From the NCBI RefSeq assembly GCF_015732285.1, contig NZ_WIQU01000022.1:305956-369955 (forward strand): a stretch of 64,000 nucleotides of DNA. Direction: 5' to 3'. Both the position numbers and the translations under genes were made by a program. This DNA is from Pectinatus frisingensis. Its GTDB lineage: Bacteria; Bacillota; Negativicutes; Selenomonadales; Selenomonadaceae. This document shows, piece after piece, positions 51,926 through 59,508 of the stretch (position 1 is the stretch's first letter; the number at the start of each line of letters is the position of its first letter). The notes beneath the pieces are model-generated. The model saw only the letters and a program-made list of their open reading frames with translations, was not told where the DNA came from and did not search any database.

Positions 51926-53509
51926 ATGAAAGTTTTAGTTGCTGATGGCGTATCAAAAAAAGCTGTTGACATATTAGGCAAAGATTTTGAGGTAACCGTC
52001 AAGGATAAATTACCGGCAGAAGAATTACTGGAAATAATTCCTGAATTTGATGGAATTATTGTACGCAGTGCTTCAAAAATTACCAAGGACGTAATAGATA
52101 AGGCCGTAAAACTCAAAGTAATCGGTCGTGCCGGTGTAGGTACTGACAATATTGATATTTCTGCTGCAACACAACGCGGCATTATTGTTTTAAACGCTCC
52201 GGAAGGAAATACCATAGCAGCTACTGAACATACAATGGCTATGATGCTCTCTATGAGCCGAATGATCCCGATAGCCAATGAAACTTTGCAAAAAGGTGAA
52301 TGGAACCGCAAAAAATATGTAGGGGTTGAATTGTGCGGTAAGACCCTTGGGATTATTGGCCTGGGCCGCATTGGCTCAGGTGTTGCCAAAAGGGCAATGG
52401 CTTTTGATATGAAAGTAATTGCTTATGATCCGTATTTGAATGAAGATAGAGCCAATGCTTTAGGTGTTACTATTGGTTCTTTGGATGATGTAATAGTAAA
52501 TTCTGATTTTATAACCGTTCACATGCCACTCACATCACAGACAAAAAATATGTTAAACAAAGATAATATCTGCAAAATGAAAAAAGGAGTACGTCTTGTT
52601 AACTGCGCCCGTGGTGGTATTATTAATGAACAAGACTTGGCTGATGCTGTAAAAGACGGTCAGGTGGCCGGCGCCGCTGTTGATGTTTTTACTGCGGAAC
52701 CATTAGCCGCCGATAGTCCGCTGCGCCATGTGCCGGGTATCGTCTTAACGCCACATTTAGGTGCTTCAACTGTAGAAGCTCAATTGGGAGTGGCAATCGA
52801 TGCCTCAAACGGTGTTGTTGCTGCTTTAAAGGGCGAACCTGTATCCACGGCTGTGAATATGGCGCCGGTATCGGCTGAAACCATGAAAAAAATTCGTCCG
52901 TATCTGACCTTGGCCGAAAGACTTGGCTGTACGGCTCAATCATTATCTGACGGTCCTATTATCGATTTAACTGTGCAGTACAATGGCGATATTGCTGACA
53001 TAAACACAAAAATGGTAACAATTGCTGTTATTAAAGGAATTTTAAATCCTATTCTCCAAACAGCTGTTAATTATGTGAATGCTCCTTCAATTGCCAAACA
53101 GCGCAATATCAAAATACAGGAAATAAAAGATAAAGATGTTGAAGATTTTGCCAATTTGATAACCGTGACAGTAAAGACTCCTAAGGGAGAACAGACTGTT
53201 CAGGGGGCACTATTTGGCATGGAAGGCCGTATAGTATCAATAAATGAGTATCGTGTTGATGTAGACCCGCATGCGAGGATATTGATTTGCCCACATATAA
53301 ACAGGCCGGGGATGATCGGACAGGTTGGTTCCCTGCTGGGAAAACACAAAATAAATATTTCCGGTATGCAAGTCGGGAAAACAGCTATTGCCGGCACCAG
53401 TATGATGGTTCTTACCATCGATGATGTGATACCGCAGTCTGTAATTGATGAAGTTATGAAAATAGACGGTATTTTTGATGCTAAACTAGTAAACTTTTAT
53501 GCAGTATAA
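51926..53509 (+). CDS. serA: SerA, D-3-phosphoglycerate dehydrogenase
   Basis: First step of serine synthesis from 3-phosphoglycerate. The 527-residue long form has substrate- and NAD-binding domains (about 1-315) with GLGRIGSGVAKRA, the catalytic Arg in NCARGGI and His in LTPHLGAST, then an intervening ASB domain (about 320-450) and a C-terminal ACT domain (about 455-527, RPGMIGQVGSLLG) that senses serine in relatives. I start at the ATG at 51926, next to agga and aaaggag; the frame extends upstream but without a ribosome site. Monocistronic. Confidence 0.94.
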   Translation: MKVLVADGVSKKAVDILGKDFEVTVKDKLPAEELLEIIPEFDGIIVRSASKITKDVIDKAVKLKVIGRAGVGTDNIDISAATQRGIIVLNAPEGNTIAATEHTMAMMLSMSRMIPIANETLQKGEWNRKKYVGVELCGKTLGIIGLGRIGSGVAKRAMAFDMKVIAYDPYLNEDRANALGVTIGSLDDVIVNSDFITVHMPLTSQTKNMLNKDNICKMKKGVRLVNCARGGIINEQDLADAVKDGQVAGAAVDVFTAEPLAADSPLRHVPGIVLTPHLGASTVEAQLGVAIDASNGVVAALKGEPVSTAVNMAPVSAETMKKIRPYLTLAERLGCTAQSLSDGPIIDLTVQYNGDIADINTKMVTIAVIKGILNPILQTAVNYVNAPSIAKQRNIKIQEIKDKDVEDFANLITVTVKTPKGEQTVQGALFGMEGRIVSINEYRVDVDPHARILICPHINRPGMIGQVGSLLGKHKINISGMQVGKTAIAGTSMMVLTIDDVIPQSVIDEVMKIDGIFDAKLVNFYAV

Positions 53510-53550
53510 AATCATATAGTAATGCAATAGTATAATGATAATGATTTTAT
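53506..53550 (+). terminator. Possible terminator after serA
   Basis: A perfect 10-bp stem (ATAAAATCAT/ATGATTTTAT) with a 25-base loop, overlapping the stop codon and followed by TAATTTTG. Confidence 0.4.
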
Positions 53551-53662
53551 TAATTTTGATAAAACAAAAGCTGTAAATCTTTCATTTTAATAGTAAATTA
53601 TTATCAAGCGAATTTATTTGTTGGTCGCTATATATTATTTTTATTGTCCTATAAGTAAATAC

Positions 53663-53691
53663 TTTACTTATAATCCCGATTGTATTATACT
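53663..53691 (+). promoter_or_regulatory. Sigma-A promoter of mdh
   Basis: TTTACT, a 17-base spacer and TATACT, about 53 bases ahead of mdh. The surrounding bases contain near-repeats of a TACTT(T)TACTT motif. Confidence 0.6.
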
Positions 53692-53744
53692 TTTACTTAA
53701 AGATGGATATAGCAATCCATAATTTTTAAGGAGGCTTCTTAAAT

Positions 53745-54677
53745 ATGAAAATTTCTGTTATTGGTGCTGGTAACGTAGGCGCCACTGCTGCTAACGTACT
53801 GGCCTTAAAGAATTTTGCTGATGAAGTAGTACTGCTCGACATTAAAGAAGGCGTTGCTGAAGGCAAGGCCATGGATATGATGCAGACCGTAAAAATGATG
53901 CACATTGACACCAAAATTACAGGCATAACAAACGATTATTCCAAAACTGAAAATTCAAATATTGTTATCATAACTTCCGGTATACCTCGTAAACCCGGTA
54001 TGAGTCGTACAGATCTTATCGGTGTTAACTCCAAAATTGTAAAATCAGTTATGGATGAAGCTTTAAAGCATTCTCCTAATGCTGTATTCCTGATTATCTC
54101 TAATCCGGTTGATACGCTTACATATCTTGCATTAAAAGACAGCGGATTGCCGCGTGAACGCGTATTAGGCATGAGCGGACTTCTTGATGGCAGCCGTTTT
54201 GAATATTATCTGGCACAGGCTATTGGTTGTCCTGTAGGTGATATTGATGCGATGGTCATTGGTGCTCATGGCGACTTAATGGTACCTCTTACTCGTATGG
54301 CTACTTATAAGGGAGTTCCTGTTACAGAATATCTTTCAGATGATAAACTTGCCGAAATTGAACATGCGACTCAGGTAGGCGGTGGTACACTTACCAAGTT
54401 ACTTGGCACTTCTGCATGGTATGCTCCAGGCACTACTGCTGCTACAATGGCAGAAGCAATAGCTAAGAATACAGGTAAGACACTTTCCTGCATTGCTTTG
54501 CTTGACGGTGAATATGGTGAACATGATGTATGTGCCGGTGTACCTGTAGTACTTGGTAATAAAGGTATAAACAAAATATTGGAATTACCGCTTGATGAAA
54601 AAGAAAAGAAAATGTTCCAGAACAGTGTTGACAGTGCTAAGGAAACCAATGCTAAATTAAAAGATGCTTTAAAATAA
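53745..54677 (+). CDS. mdh: Malate dehydrogenase (LDH-like)
   Basis: Interconverts malate and oxaloacetate with NAD(H), probably in the reductive branch to succinate/propionate in a fermenter. The 310-residue protein has the NAD-binding GAGNVGATAA motif (residue 7), the substrate loop GIPRKPGMSRTDL, whose Arg (rather than the Gln of lactate dehydrogenase) points to malate, VSNPVDT-type ISNPVDTLTY and the catalytic His in IGAHGDLMVPL near residue 174. A consensus aaggagg lies 9 bases before the ATG. Monocistronic, with its own promoter and terminator. Confidence 0.94.
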   Translation: MKISVIGAGNVGATAANVLALKNFADEVVLLDIKEGVAEGKAMDMMQTVKMMHIDTKITGITNDYSKTENSNIVIITSGIPRKPGMSRTDLIGVNSKIVKSVMDEALKHSPNAVFLIISNPVDTLTYLALKDSGLPRERVLGMSGLLDGSRFEYYLAQAIGCPVGDIDAMVIGAHGDLMVPLTRMATYKGVPVTEYLSDDKLAEIEHATQVGGGTLTKLLGTSAWYAPGTTAATMAEAIAKNTGKTLSCIALLDGEYGEHDVCAGVPVVLGNKGINKILELPLDEKEKKMFQNSVDSAKETNAKLKDALK

Positions 54678-54704
54678 TTTAACATTGCTAAATTAAAGAT
54701 AGGC

Positions 54705-54737
54705 AGAGGTTTGGGTTTATACCAAGCCTCTTTTTTA
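54705..54737 (+). terminator. Intrinsic terminator after mdh
   Basis: A 10-bp stem (AGAGGTTTGG with CCAAGCCTCT, one wobble), 7-base loop and a T6 run. Confidence 0.85.
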
Positions 54738-54775
54738 TATCAGAACTTTTTTATATTACCAGTTTGTCAAATTTG

Positions 54776-55250
54776 CATCAAAAATAAAGACGGCTTGCAA
54801 TTACACACAAGCCGTCCTCAGCAATAACTCAATGTTAATCCCTCTCTATTTTATTGTCTGTATATATTTTTTCGCGATTTAAATATATACTCTATAGAAC
54901 ATAGTCGACTATTTGGAAATGACGCGTAATCGCTATCATTAAATATGAAGATTCTCAAAGCGAACCACCATACTTATCTAATGCGCATTATTGTGACTCA
55001 TGAAATGATACTTGTTTTAGTACAACTTCTACACTTTTGTGTCGATGAATACTCATTATAAAGAGTGGGCAACTTCACTTCCCCTACACCTCAGTAAAAA
55101 TTGATGCTAAACCAACTCATGACATCTTCTATAATACGTCACATCCCTTCTCAATTCCTACAGTTAATCCATACTCTATATTGATCAATATACTCATTAG
55201 AAGAGATATGATGATACCTATTGTAACTTCTATTAGGTTCATCTTTCTCT
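54776..55250 (-). ncRNA. Candidate structured non-coding RNA, about 475 nt
   Basis: No gene of normal size exists in the 54738-55326 gap, yet the minus strand shows a complete transcription unit: a promoter at 55257-55285 and an intrinsic terminator at 54789-54816. Several helices are visible. A 5' hairpin (55202-55250) has three stacked helices of 5 bp each. An 11-bp long-range helix joins 55151-55161 to 55094-55104 around an inner TGACGT/ATGTCA stem. A perfect 10-bp hairpin lies at 54860-54890. Self-complementary stretches occur at 55177-55192, 54979-54990 and 54901-54912, and TCGCGA in the loop of the 10-bp hairpin. I cannot match it to a known RNA family. The ends are estimated. Confidence 0.55.
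54789..54816 (-). terminator. Terminator of the candidate ncRNA
   Basis: A perfect 9-bp stem (GACGGCTTG with CAAGCCGTC), 10-base loop, followed on the minus strand by TTTATTTTT. There is no U-run on the plus strand. Confidence 0.78.
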
Positions 55251-55256
55251 ACTACA

Positions 55257-55285
55257 AGTATAGCAACAAAATATAAATATTGCAA
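55257..55285 (-). promoter_or_regulatory. Sigma-A promoter of the candidate ncRNA
   Basis: On the minus strand TTGCAA, a 17-base spacer and TATACT. It lies downstream of the dhaL terminator, so it starts an independent transcript near 55250. Confidence 0.68.
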
Positions 55286-55326
55286 GAGATAATAGAATAT
55301 TTATTATAAATTTTCAGAAACAATCA

Positions 55327-55350
55327 ACCAATCCCTGAATAGGGATTGGT
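55327..55350 (-). terminator. Intrinsic terminator after dhaL
   Basis: A perfect 10-bp stem (ACCAATCCCT with AGGGATTGGT), 4-base loop, T-rich downstream on the minus strand. Confidence 0.75.
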
Positions 55351-55362
55351 CAATAAACATAA

Positions 55363-55983
55363 TTAATATTTAAGAAAATTAAATAATTCACGAACCATGA
55401 TTAAAGACGACATTGCACCAGGGTCTTCATGTCCGATACTGCGTTCGCCGATATAGGCTGCCCGACCCTTAGTAGCTGGAATAGTCTTAGTATAATCCAG
55501 TCCTTTTTTTGCTGCTTTGACCGCTGCTCCGATACATTGATACAACGTGTTATCTTTCACTTGCTCAGGTGTAAAACATTCATATACCGGTACTAGTACA
55601 TCCAGCATAGTCTTTTCCCCGACATCTGAATGGCCACGTTTTTTTATACCGTCTATTGCCGCTTTTAATAATTTTTCTACATTTTCAATGTTGAACTTGG
55701 TATTTTCATCACAAATGTCTGCTGCCCGTAAAAATGCTGTGGCATATAAAGGTCCGGATGCACCTCCGATGCTTTCTGCGAAAGCTTTTCCTACAACAGT
55801 AAAGACCTTTTTTGCACCATCCAGGTCTTCAATCTTATCAAGTGCGTCCACTGCTGCCTCGAAACCACGAGCCATATTTGTTCCATGGTCACTGTCGCCG
55901 ATAGAATCCAATCTGTCTAACAAGTCACGTTGTTTAATCACTGCTGCTGCAATATAATCAATAGCATCTTTTAATCTAGTCAA
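55363..55983 (-). CDS. dhaL: DhaL-type dihydroxyacetone kinase ADP-binding subunit (orphan)
   Basis: A 206-residue all-helical DhaL-type subunit that carries the nucleotide for phosphorylation of dihydroxyacetone (or a related substrate) bound by DhaK. The metal and nucleotide motifs are GDSDHGTNM near residue 30, GGASGPLYATA near residue 74 and GHEDPGAMSS near the C-terminus. The start is a TTG with ggagg 7 bases upstream. Neither dhaK nor dhaM is beside it, so it either works with distant partners or has another substrate. It is bounded by its own terminator. Confidence 0.88.
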   Translation of the reverse strand: MTRLKDAIDYIAAAVIKQRDLLDRLDSIGDSDHGTNMARGFEAAVDALDKIEDLDGAKKVFTVVGKAFAESIGGASGPLYATAFLRAADICDENTKFNIENVEKLLKAAIDGIKKRGHSDVGEKTMLDVLVPVYECFTPEQVKDNTLYQCIGAAVKAAKKGLDYTKTIPATKGRAAYIGERSIGHEDPGAMSSLIMVRELFNFLKY

Positions 55984-56180
55984 TATAATTCCTCCAAAAA
56001 AGATATTATATTTATTGTATCATAAAACACCATAATTAATAAATACAATATATATAAAATATTTGATTATATTTCAAAGTTTTGTAAAATTCAATAGAAA
56101 TTTAGTTATTGTAAGACTAATTTGAGGGAAACTGACAAAATAAAATATATAATTAATTATTTTATGACAATAAAAGCTAT

Positions 56181-57185
56181 TTAATTTTCTTCATTTTGAT
56201 AAACAATTTTAGCAGATAGCGGGTTAACAGAGGCAATTTCATATACAGATGATTTGGATTGAATGATATGACCGTTAAAGGATATGCAGTTTCTGCCCAA
56301 TTTTTTTGCATCGTATAGTGCTTCATCGACTTTTTTATAAAACACGGTTAGGGTATCATCAACTTGCGGAATGCGTGTCACGATACCGATACTTACAGAT
56401 AAAAAATTACAGGGGATATTTTCCAAATTGATTTTTGTATTCAGCCTGATAATATCCGCAGAAAGCTTTTGGCTCATCTTTAAAACATAATCATCTTTTA
56501 TATCCGGCAGAAAGATTAAAAACTCATCTCCCCCAATCCGGCTTACAATATCTGTTTTACGTTTAAAACAATTTCTTATACTGTCTGCCACTTGACGCAA
56601 TATATTGTCACCTTCCGGATGTCCCAGGGTATCATTATAATTCTTAAAATAATCAATATCGACCAGTATAATGCCCACATGCTTTTTGTCGCGTTTGCAG
56701 CCGTTCCAAACGAGTTTTATTGACTGTTCCAAACCATTGCGGTTGAGTAATTGCGTTAGACTATCTACTGTCGCTTGTATTTTTAAATGATTTATTTCTT
56801 CCATTTCAGTCATAAATGAATGGACAATTATTTTAGTATTGGCATTTGCCCGGAAAAGTACGCCGATATTAATGAAAAAGAGAATCGAAAATAAATCGAT
56901 GCGTATCTGTGTGAGGAAAAACAATAGCGCTGTAACACTGGTCGTGATAAAAAATACCACCAATAATTTTCGAAAAGTCAGAAGAAAGACTGCACTGCAT
57001 AACAAAAAAACGGCAGAAGAAAACACCGACAGTTGAACCGGCAGCGATTCCAGCCCGGGTGTCGGAACAAAAACTAATATGCCAATAAATACAGTAATAC
57101 TGATAGCTGATCCGACACGATTCCTATTATAATCCTTTATTTTAGTTTCTACTTGCCGTACTATCTGATTTTCATTATCCGTCAT
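56181..57185 (-). CDS. Membrane diguanylate cyclase (GGDEF)
   Basis: A 334-residue protein with about four membrane helices (roughly 20-40, 50-70, 72-92 and 96-112) and a GGDEF domain (about 140-305) that makes cyclic di-GMP. The active-site motif is intact (RIGGDEFLIF), and an RxxD inhibitory site (RKTD) sits five residues upstream, so product inhibition is expected. The membrane part has no recognised sensor domain. It is divergent from the XRE gene. Its likely receptor in the window is the PilZ protein at 392-1072. Confidence 0.88.
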   Translation of the reverse strand: MTDNENQIVRQVETKIKDYNRNRVGSAISITVFIGILVFVPTPGLESLPVQLSVFSSAVFLLCSAVFLLTFRKLLVVFFITTSVTALLFFLTQIRIDLFSILFFINIGVLFRANANTKIIVHSFMTEMEEINHLKIQATVDSLTQLLNRNGLEQSIKLVWNGCKRDKKHVGIILVDIDYFKNYNDTLGHPEGDNILRQVADSIRNCFKRKTDIVSRIGGDEFLIFLPDIKDDYVLKMSQKLSADIIRLNTKINLENIPCNFLSVSIGIVTRIPQVDDTLTVFYKKVDEALYDAKKLGRNCISFNGHIIQSKSSVYEIASVNPLSAKIVYQNEEN

Positions 57186-57319
57186 GATCTACTCCAATAA
57201 ATTTTGCAGTTGTCCCTTACTTTATTGAATAATATTTTACTGTGCTGGTTTTTCCGTAAACCCCTTTTTGATTTATATGCCCCATATTGAGCATATAAAC
57301 ATATGACCATTATAGGGCA

Positions 57320-57335
57320 TACTTTAGTTAAAGTA
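57320..57335. promoter_or_regulatory. Palindromic operator candidate upstream of the XRE gene
   Basis: TACTTTA, 2 bases, TAAAGTA: a perfect 7-bp inverted repeat. It overlaps the likely transcription start (TTGAGC and a TATAGG-like -10 lie just upstream), so autorepression by the adjacent helix-turn-helix protein is plausible. Confidence 0.4.
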
Positions 57336-57348
57336 AAGAGTACTGGGG

Positions 57349-57567
57349 GTGAATAAGCTGATTTCCTATGCACCACTGTGGAAAACAATGAAAAAAAAAG
57401 GGGCAACCACTTACACTTTGAGAAATAAAGGGAACTACGACAATATCAGCGGATCGACAATTTTAAGGCTGCAGAAAAATGAATCGGTATCTACTAATAC
57501 GTTAAATGCTCTTTGTAAAATTCTCAATTGTAAGCTATCTGATATAGTTGAGTATATACCGGATTGA
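57349..57567 (+). CDS. Small XRE-family (Cro/CI-type) regulator, YozG-like
   Basis: A protein of about 68-72 residues made of a single Cro/CI-type helix-turn-helix, like the compact YozG group (YAPLWKTMKKKG, ISGSTILRLQKNESVS, LCKILNCKLSDIVEYIPD). It binds DNA as a dimer by analogy. The start is uncertain: the GTG at 57349 abuts a G-run, whereas a CTG at 57358 would have ggggtg 6 bases upstream and give the usual short N-terminus. It is divergent from a diguanylate cyclase gene. Confidence 0.75.
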   Translation: MNKLISYAPLWKTMKKKGATTYTLRNKGNYDNISGSTILRLQKNESVSTNTLNALCKILNCKLSDIVEYIPD

Positions 57568-57951
57568 ATTTATATAGTTATATTCCAAATATTTTATAAT
57601 AATCATTGTTTTTATAAAAATACATAAATAATGCTAATGGAGTAACTTGGATATTTGTACCTGCCCCCAGGTAGATTTCACTTTTCATCAGCCGAGGCTG
57701 CCACATGAACAGCATTGACCTCAAGAATTGCCCGCGCTGCACGGTTATCGCCCTTTTAAGGGTGGACAAAAGAAGCAATATATTGAAATTTATGAATGAA
57801 AACGGTTGCGTGTGACAATCCCATAATAATTCATTATATAGAAACAGTTTTGATAATGAAAATTTAAAGACCGGACGGAAAATACTTTACACAGTATCTT
57901 TCCTGCCGGTCTTTGCCAATTATAAATCATTTAGCTTTGAAATACATGATA
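57568..57951. other. Gap with a GC-richer island between the XRE gene and a secreted peptide gene
   Basis: About 380 bases. Positions 57640-57790 are clearly richer in GC than the AT-rich flanks and include a possible 36-codon frame on the plus strand at 57705-57815 with a gagg ribosome site, containing a CPRC motif. Short stem CCTG/CAGG and CCCTTTTAAGGG elements are there too. I cannot name a gene; it may be a gene relic. A terminator for the downstream gene lies at 57866-57914. Confidence 0.45.
57866..57914 (-). terminator. Terminator of the small secreted peptide gene
   Basis: A stem of about 18 bp with one internal mismatch and a bulge (AAAGACCGG outer helix) and AT-rich T-tract beyond on the minus strand. 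Confidence 0.7.
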
Positions 57952-58152
57952 TTAATTCCAGCAGCCACCGTCGCGATAACTGCCACTATCATAACCGTTG
58001 CCATAATATCCGCACCACTGTGACCCCTGGCTGTTATTAACAGAAGTTATATTTGGCGCAGCCTGCTGACTATCTGCTGCAAATGCAGTCAATGATGTGA
58101 CAGTTATAGCTAAAGCTGCCGATGCGGCAATAAATAATTTTTTTCCTTTCAT
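57952..58152 (-). CDS. Small secreted Gly/Tyr/Cys-containing peptide
   Basis: A 66-residue precursor with a clear Sec signal peptide (residues 1-26, KGKKLFIAASAALAITV then AFA), likely cleaved after AFA. The mature part of about 40 residues starts ADSQQAAP and ends in a Gly/Tyr/Ser-rich tail with two cysteines (WCGYYG and GGCW), perhaps one disulfide. I recognise no family. An aggagg site lies 8 bases before the ATG at 58152, and a terminator follows, so this is a deliberate monocistronic gene. Bacteriocin, envelope or adhesive function are all possible. Confidence 0.75.
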   Translation of the reverse strand: MKGKKLFIAASAALAITVTSLTAFAADSQQAAPNITSVNNSQGSQWCGYYGNGYDSGSYRDGGCWN

Positions 58153-58319
58153 AAATAAAACCTCCTGATGATATTTCTGCGTCATGCCGGTTTATAATTA
58201 AAATACCGCCATGGCTGGAAAAGAAGTATTAAGTACTAACCTGTTTCCGTAATTCTCATATTAATAATAAAATATGGCAAAAGTGTGACATAAACATATT
58301 TAATTTATAAAATATATGA

Positions 58320-59372
58320 TCATGTCAGCCGTGGCTGATGTTGGCGAAATCCTTTATCGGCGGCTACATAGCGCCCGATTGACTTTATTTTTCCACCGAT
58401 GCAGCTGCGGCACTGTGCCGGAGTATCTGCAACACATATTTTACCGGGATAAAGGGCATATTTACGTCGGTAATCGCCTTCTGTGACATTAGGCATTACT
58501 ACATTGGCACCCGACTGCAAAATAATGATACGAGCATCGGCCTTAAGAGTTTCCATCGCCGTAGTCGCAGGAATATTTGCTTCCGGCAATAACAGCCTGA
58601 TAAGCGACACCATACGGCGGGTTAAAGTAAAATCACCTTTTGCAGCTTTTGCCAGCGGAGTATTCTGATTTGGGATCAAAGGACCGATACCGATCATATC
58701 GGCATCGAGCTGTTTGAAGAACAGTATATCCTGTGCCAATGACTCGATTGTCTGTCCTGGTAACCCCACGAGACAGCCTGTGCCAACCTCATAGCCGAGC
58801 TTTCTTAAATTAAAGAGACAACTTTTTCTATTATTGAAACTCATTGCCGGATCAAGTGCCTCATAAAGTTTTTTGCTGGTCGTTTCTATACGCAGCAGAT
58901 AACGGTCAGCACCGGCTTTTTTTAATAGATCATATTCTTCATAAGAGCGTTCACCGATAGATAGTGTGACCGCCATATCCATTTCCTTTATTTGCTTTAT
59001 TATTTCGGCGAGAATATTCGCTGAAAAGTACATATCTTCCCCCGACTGTAAAACAACTGTCTTGTATCCATATCTCCGGGCTTTTTCTGCCAGTTTGACG
59101 ATCTCAGACGGTGTCAGGCGATATCGTTCAATATGCAGATTATCACGGCGCAGACCACAGTACATACAATTTTGCCGGCAGATATTGGAAAATTCGATAA
59201 GTCCGCGCAAGTGGATACTGTTGCCAACGTATTTTAAACGTACTTGATCGGCAGCGGCAGCCAGTGTATCATCAATAGTTGTATCGGACAACAGAGCCGT
59301 TAATTCATTTTGGTTAAGTTCATGCGTCATTTGGGCTTTTTTTAGATATTGAAGGATCATTTTATCGGACAT
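58320..59372 (-). CDS. hydE: HydE, [FeFe]-hydrogenase maturase radical SAM protein
   Basis: HydE works with HydF and HydG to build the diiron subcluster of [FeFe]-hydrogenase. The 350 residues include the radical SAM CX3CX2C motif CRQNCMYC near residue 64 followed by GLRRDN, LQSGEDMYF, the GCLVGLPGQT segment and VGIGPLIPN-like GIGPLIPNQNTPLA. Cysteines in the C-terminal region (ICVADTPAQCRSC) match those for a second, non-essential cluster in HydE. The closely related BioB has a different C-terminus. hydF and hydG are not in the window. An extended -10 promoter lies upstream. Confidence 0.92.
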   Translation of the reverse strand: MSDKMILQYLKKAQMTHELNQNELTALLSDTTIDDTLAAAADQVRLKYVGNSIHLRGLIEFSNICRQNCMYCGLRRDNLHIERYRLTPSEIVKLAEKARRYGYKTVVLQSGEDMYFSANILAEIIKQIKEMDMAVTLSIGERSYEEYDLLKKAGADRYLLRIETTSKKLYEALDPAMSFNNRKSCLFNLRKLGYEVGTGCLVGLPGQTIESLAQDILFFKQLDADMIGIGPLIPNQNTPLAKAAKGDFTLTRRMVSLIRLLLPEANIPATTAMETLKADARIIILQSGANVVMPNVTEGDYRRKYALYPGKICVADTPAQCRSCIGGKIKSIGRYVAADKGFRQHQPRLT

Positions 59373-59420
59373 TTTGTAACTCCAATTAAAAAAAATTTTT
59401 CTAAATTTAAACCTGATAAA

Positions 59421-59429
59421 ATTATAACA
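59421..59429 (-). promoter_or_regulatory. Extended -10 promoter of hydE
   Basis: On the minus strand TGT-TATAAT, about 48 bases ahead of the hydE ATG, just past the terminator of the upstream gene. Confidence 0.5.
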
Positions 59430-59435
59430 GAAAAA

Positions 59436-59473
59436 GACAACTATTAAAAACAGGAATAAATTTAATAGTTGTC
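59436..59473 (-). terminator. Terminator after the PAS-GGDEF-HD-GYP gene
   Basis: A perfect 13-bp stem (GACAACTATTAAA) with a 12-base loop, followed on the minus strand by TTTTTC. Confidence 0.8.
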
Positions 59474-59508
59474 AATATATAAAACTTTATCTTGTTAAAG
59501 AACGTCTT

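Noticed and set aside
55129..55242. 37-codon hydrophobic peptide frame near the 5' end of the candidate ncRNA (type I toxin-like)
   Set aside because: The ATG is about 8 bases from the estimated transcript start and is paired inside the 5' hairpin, with no usable ribosome site. Kept only as an alternative explanation for the unit.
57578..57778. Minus-strand frame of about 66 codons after the XRE gene
   Set aside because: No ribosome site and no recognisable motif; mentioned only as part of the possible gene relic.
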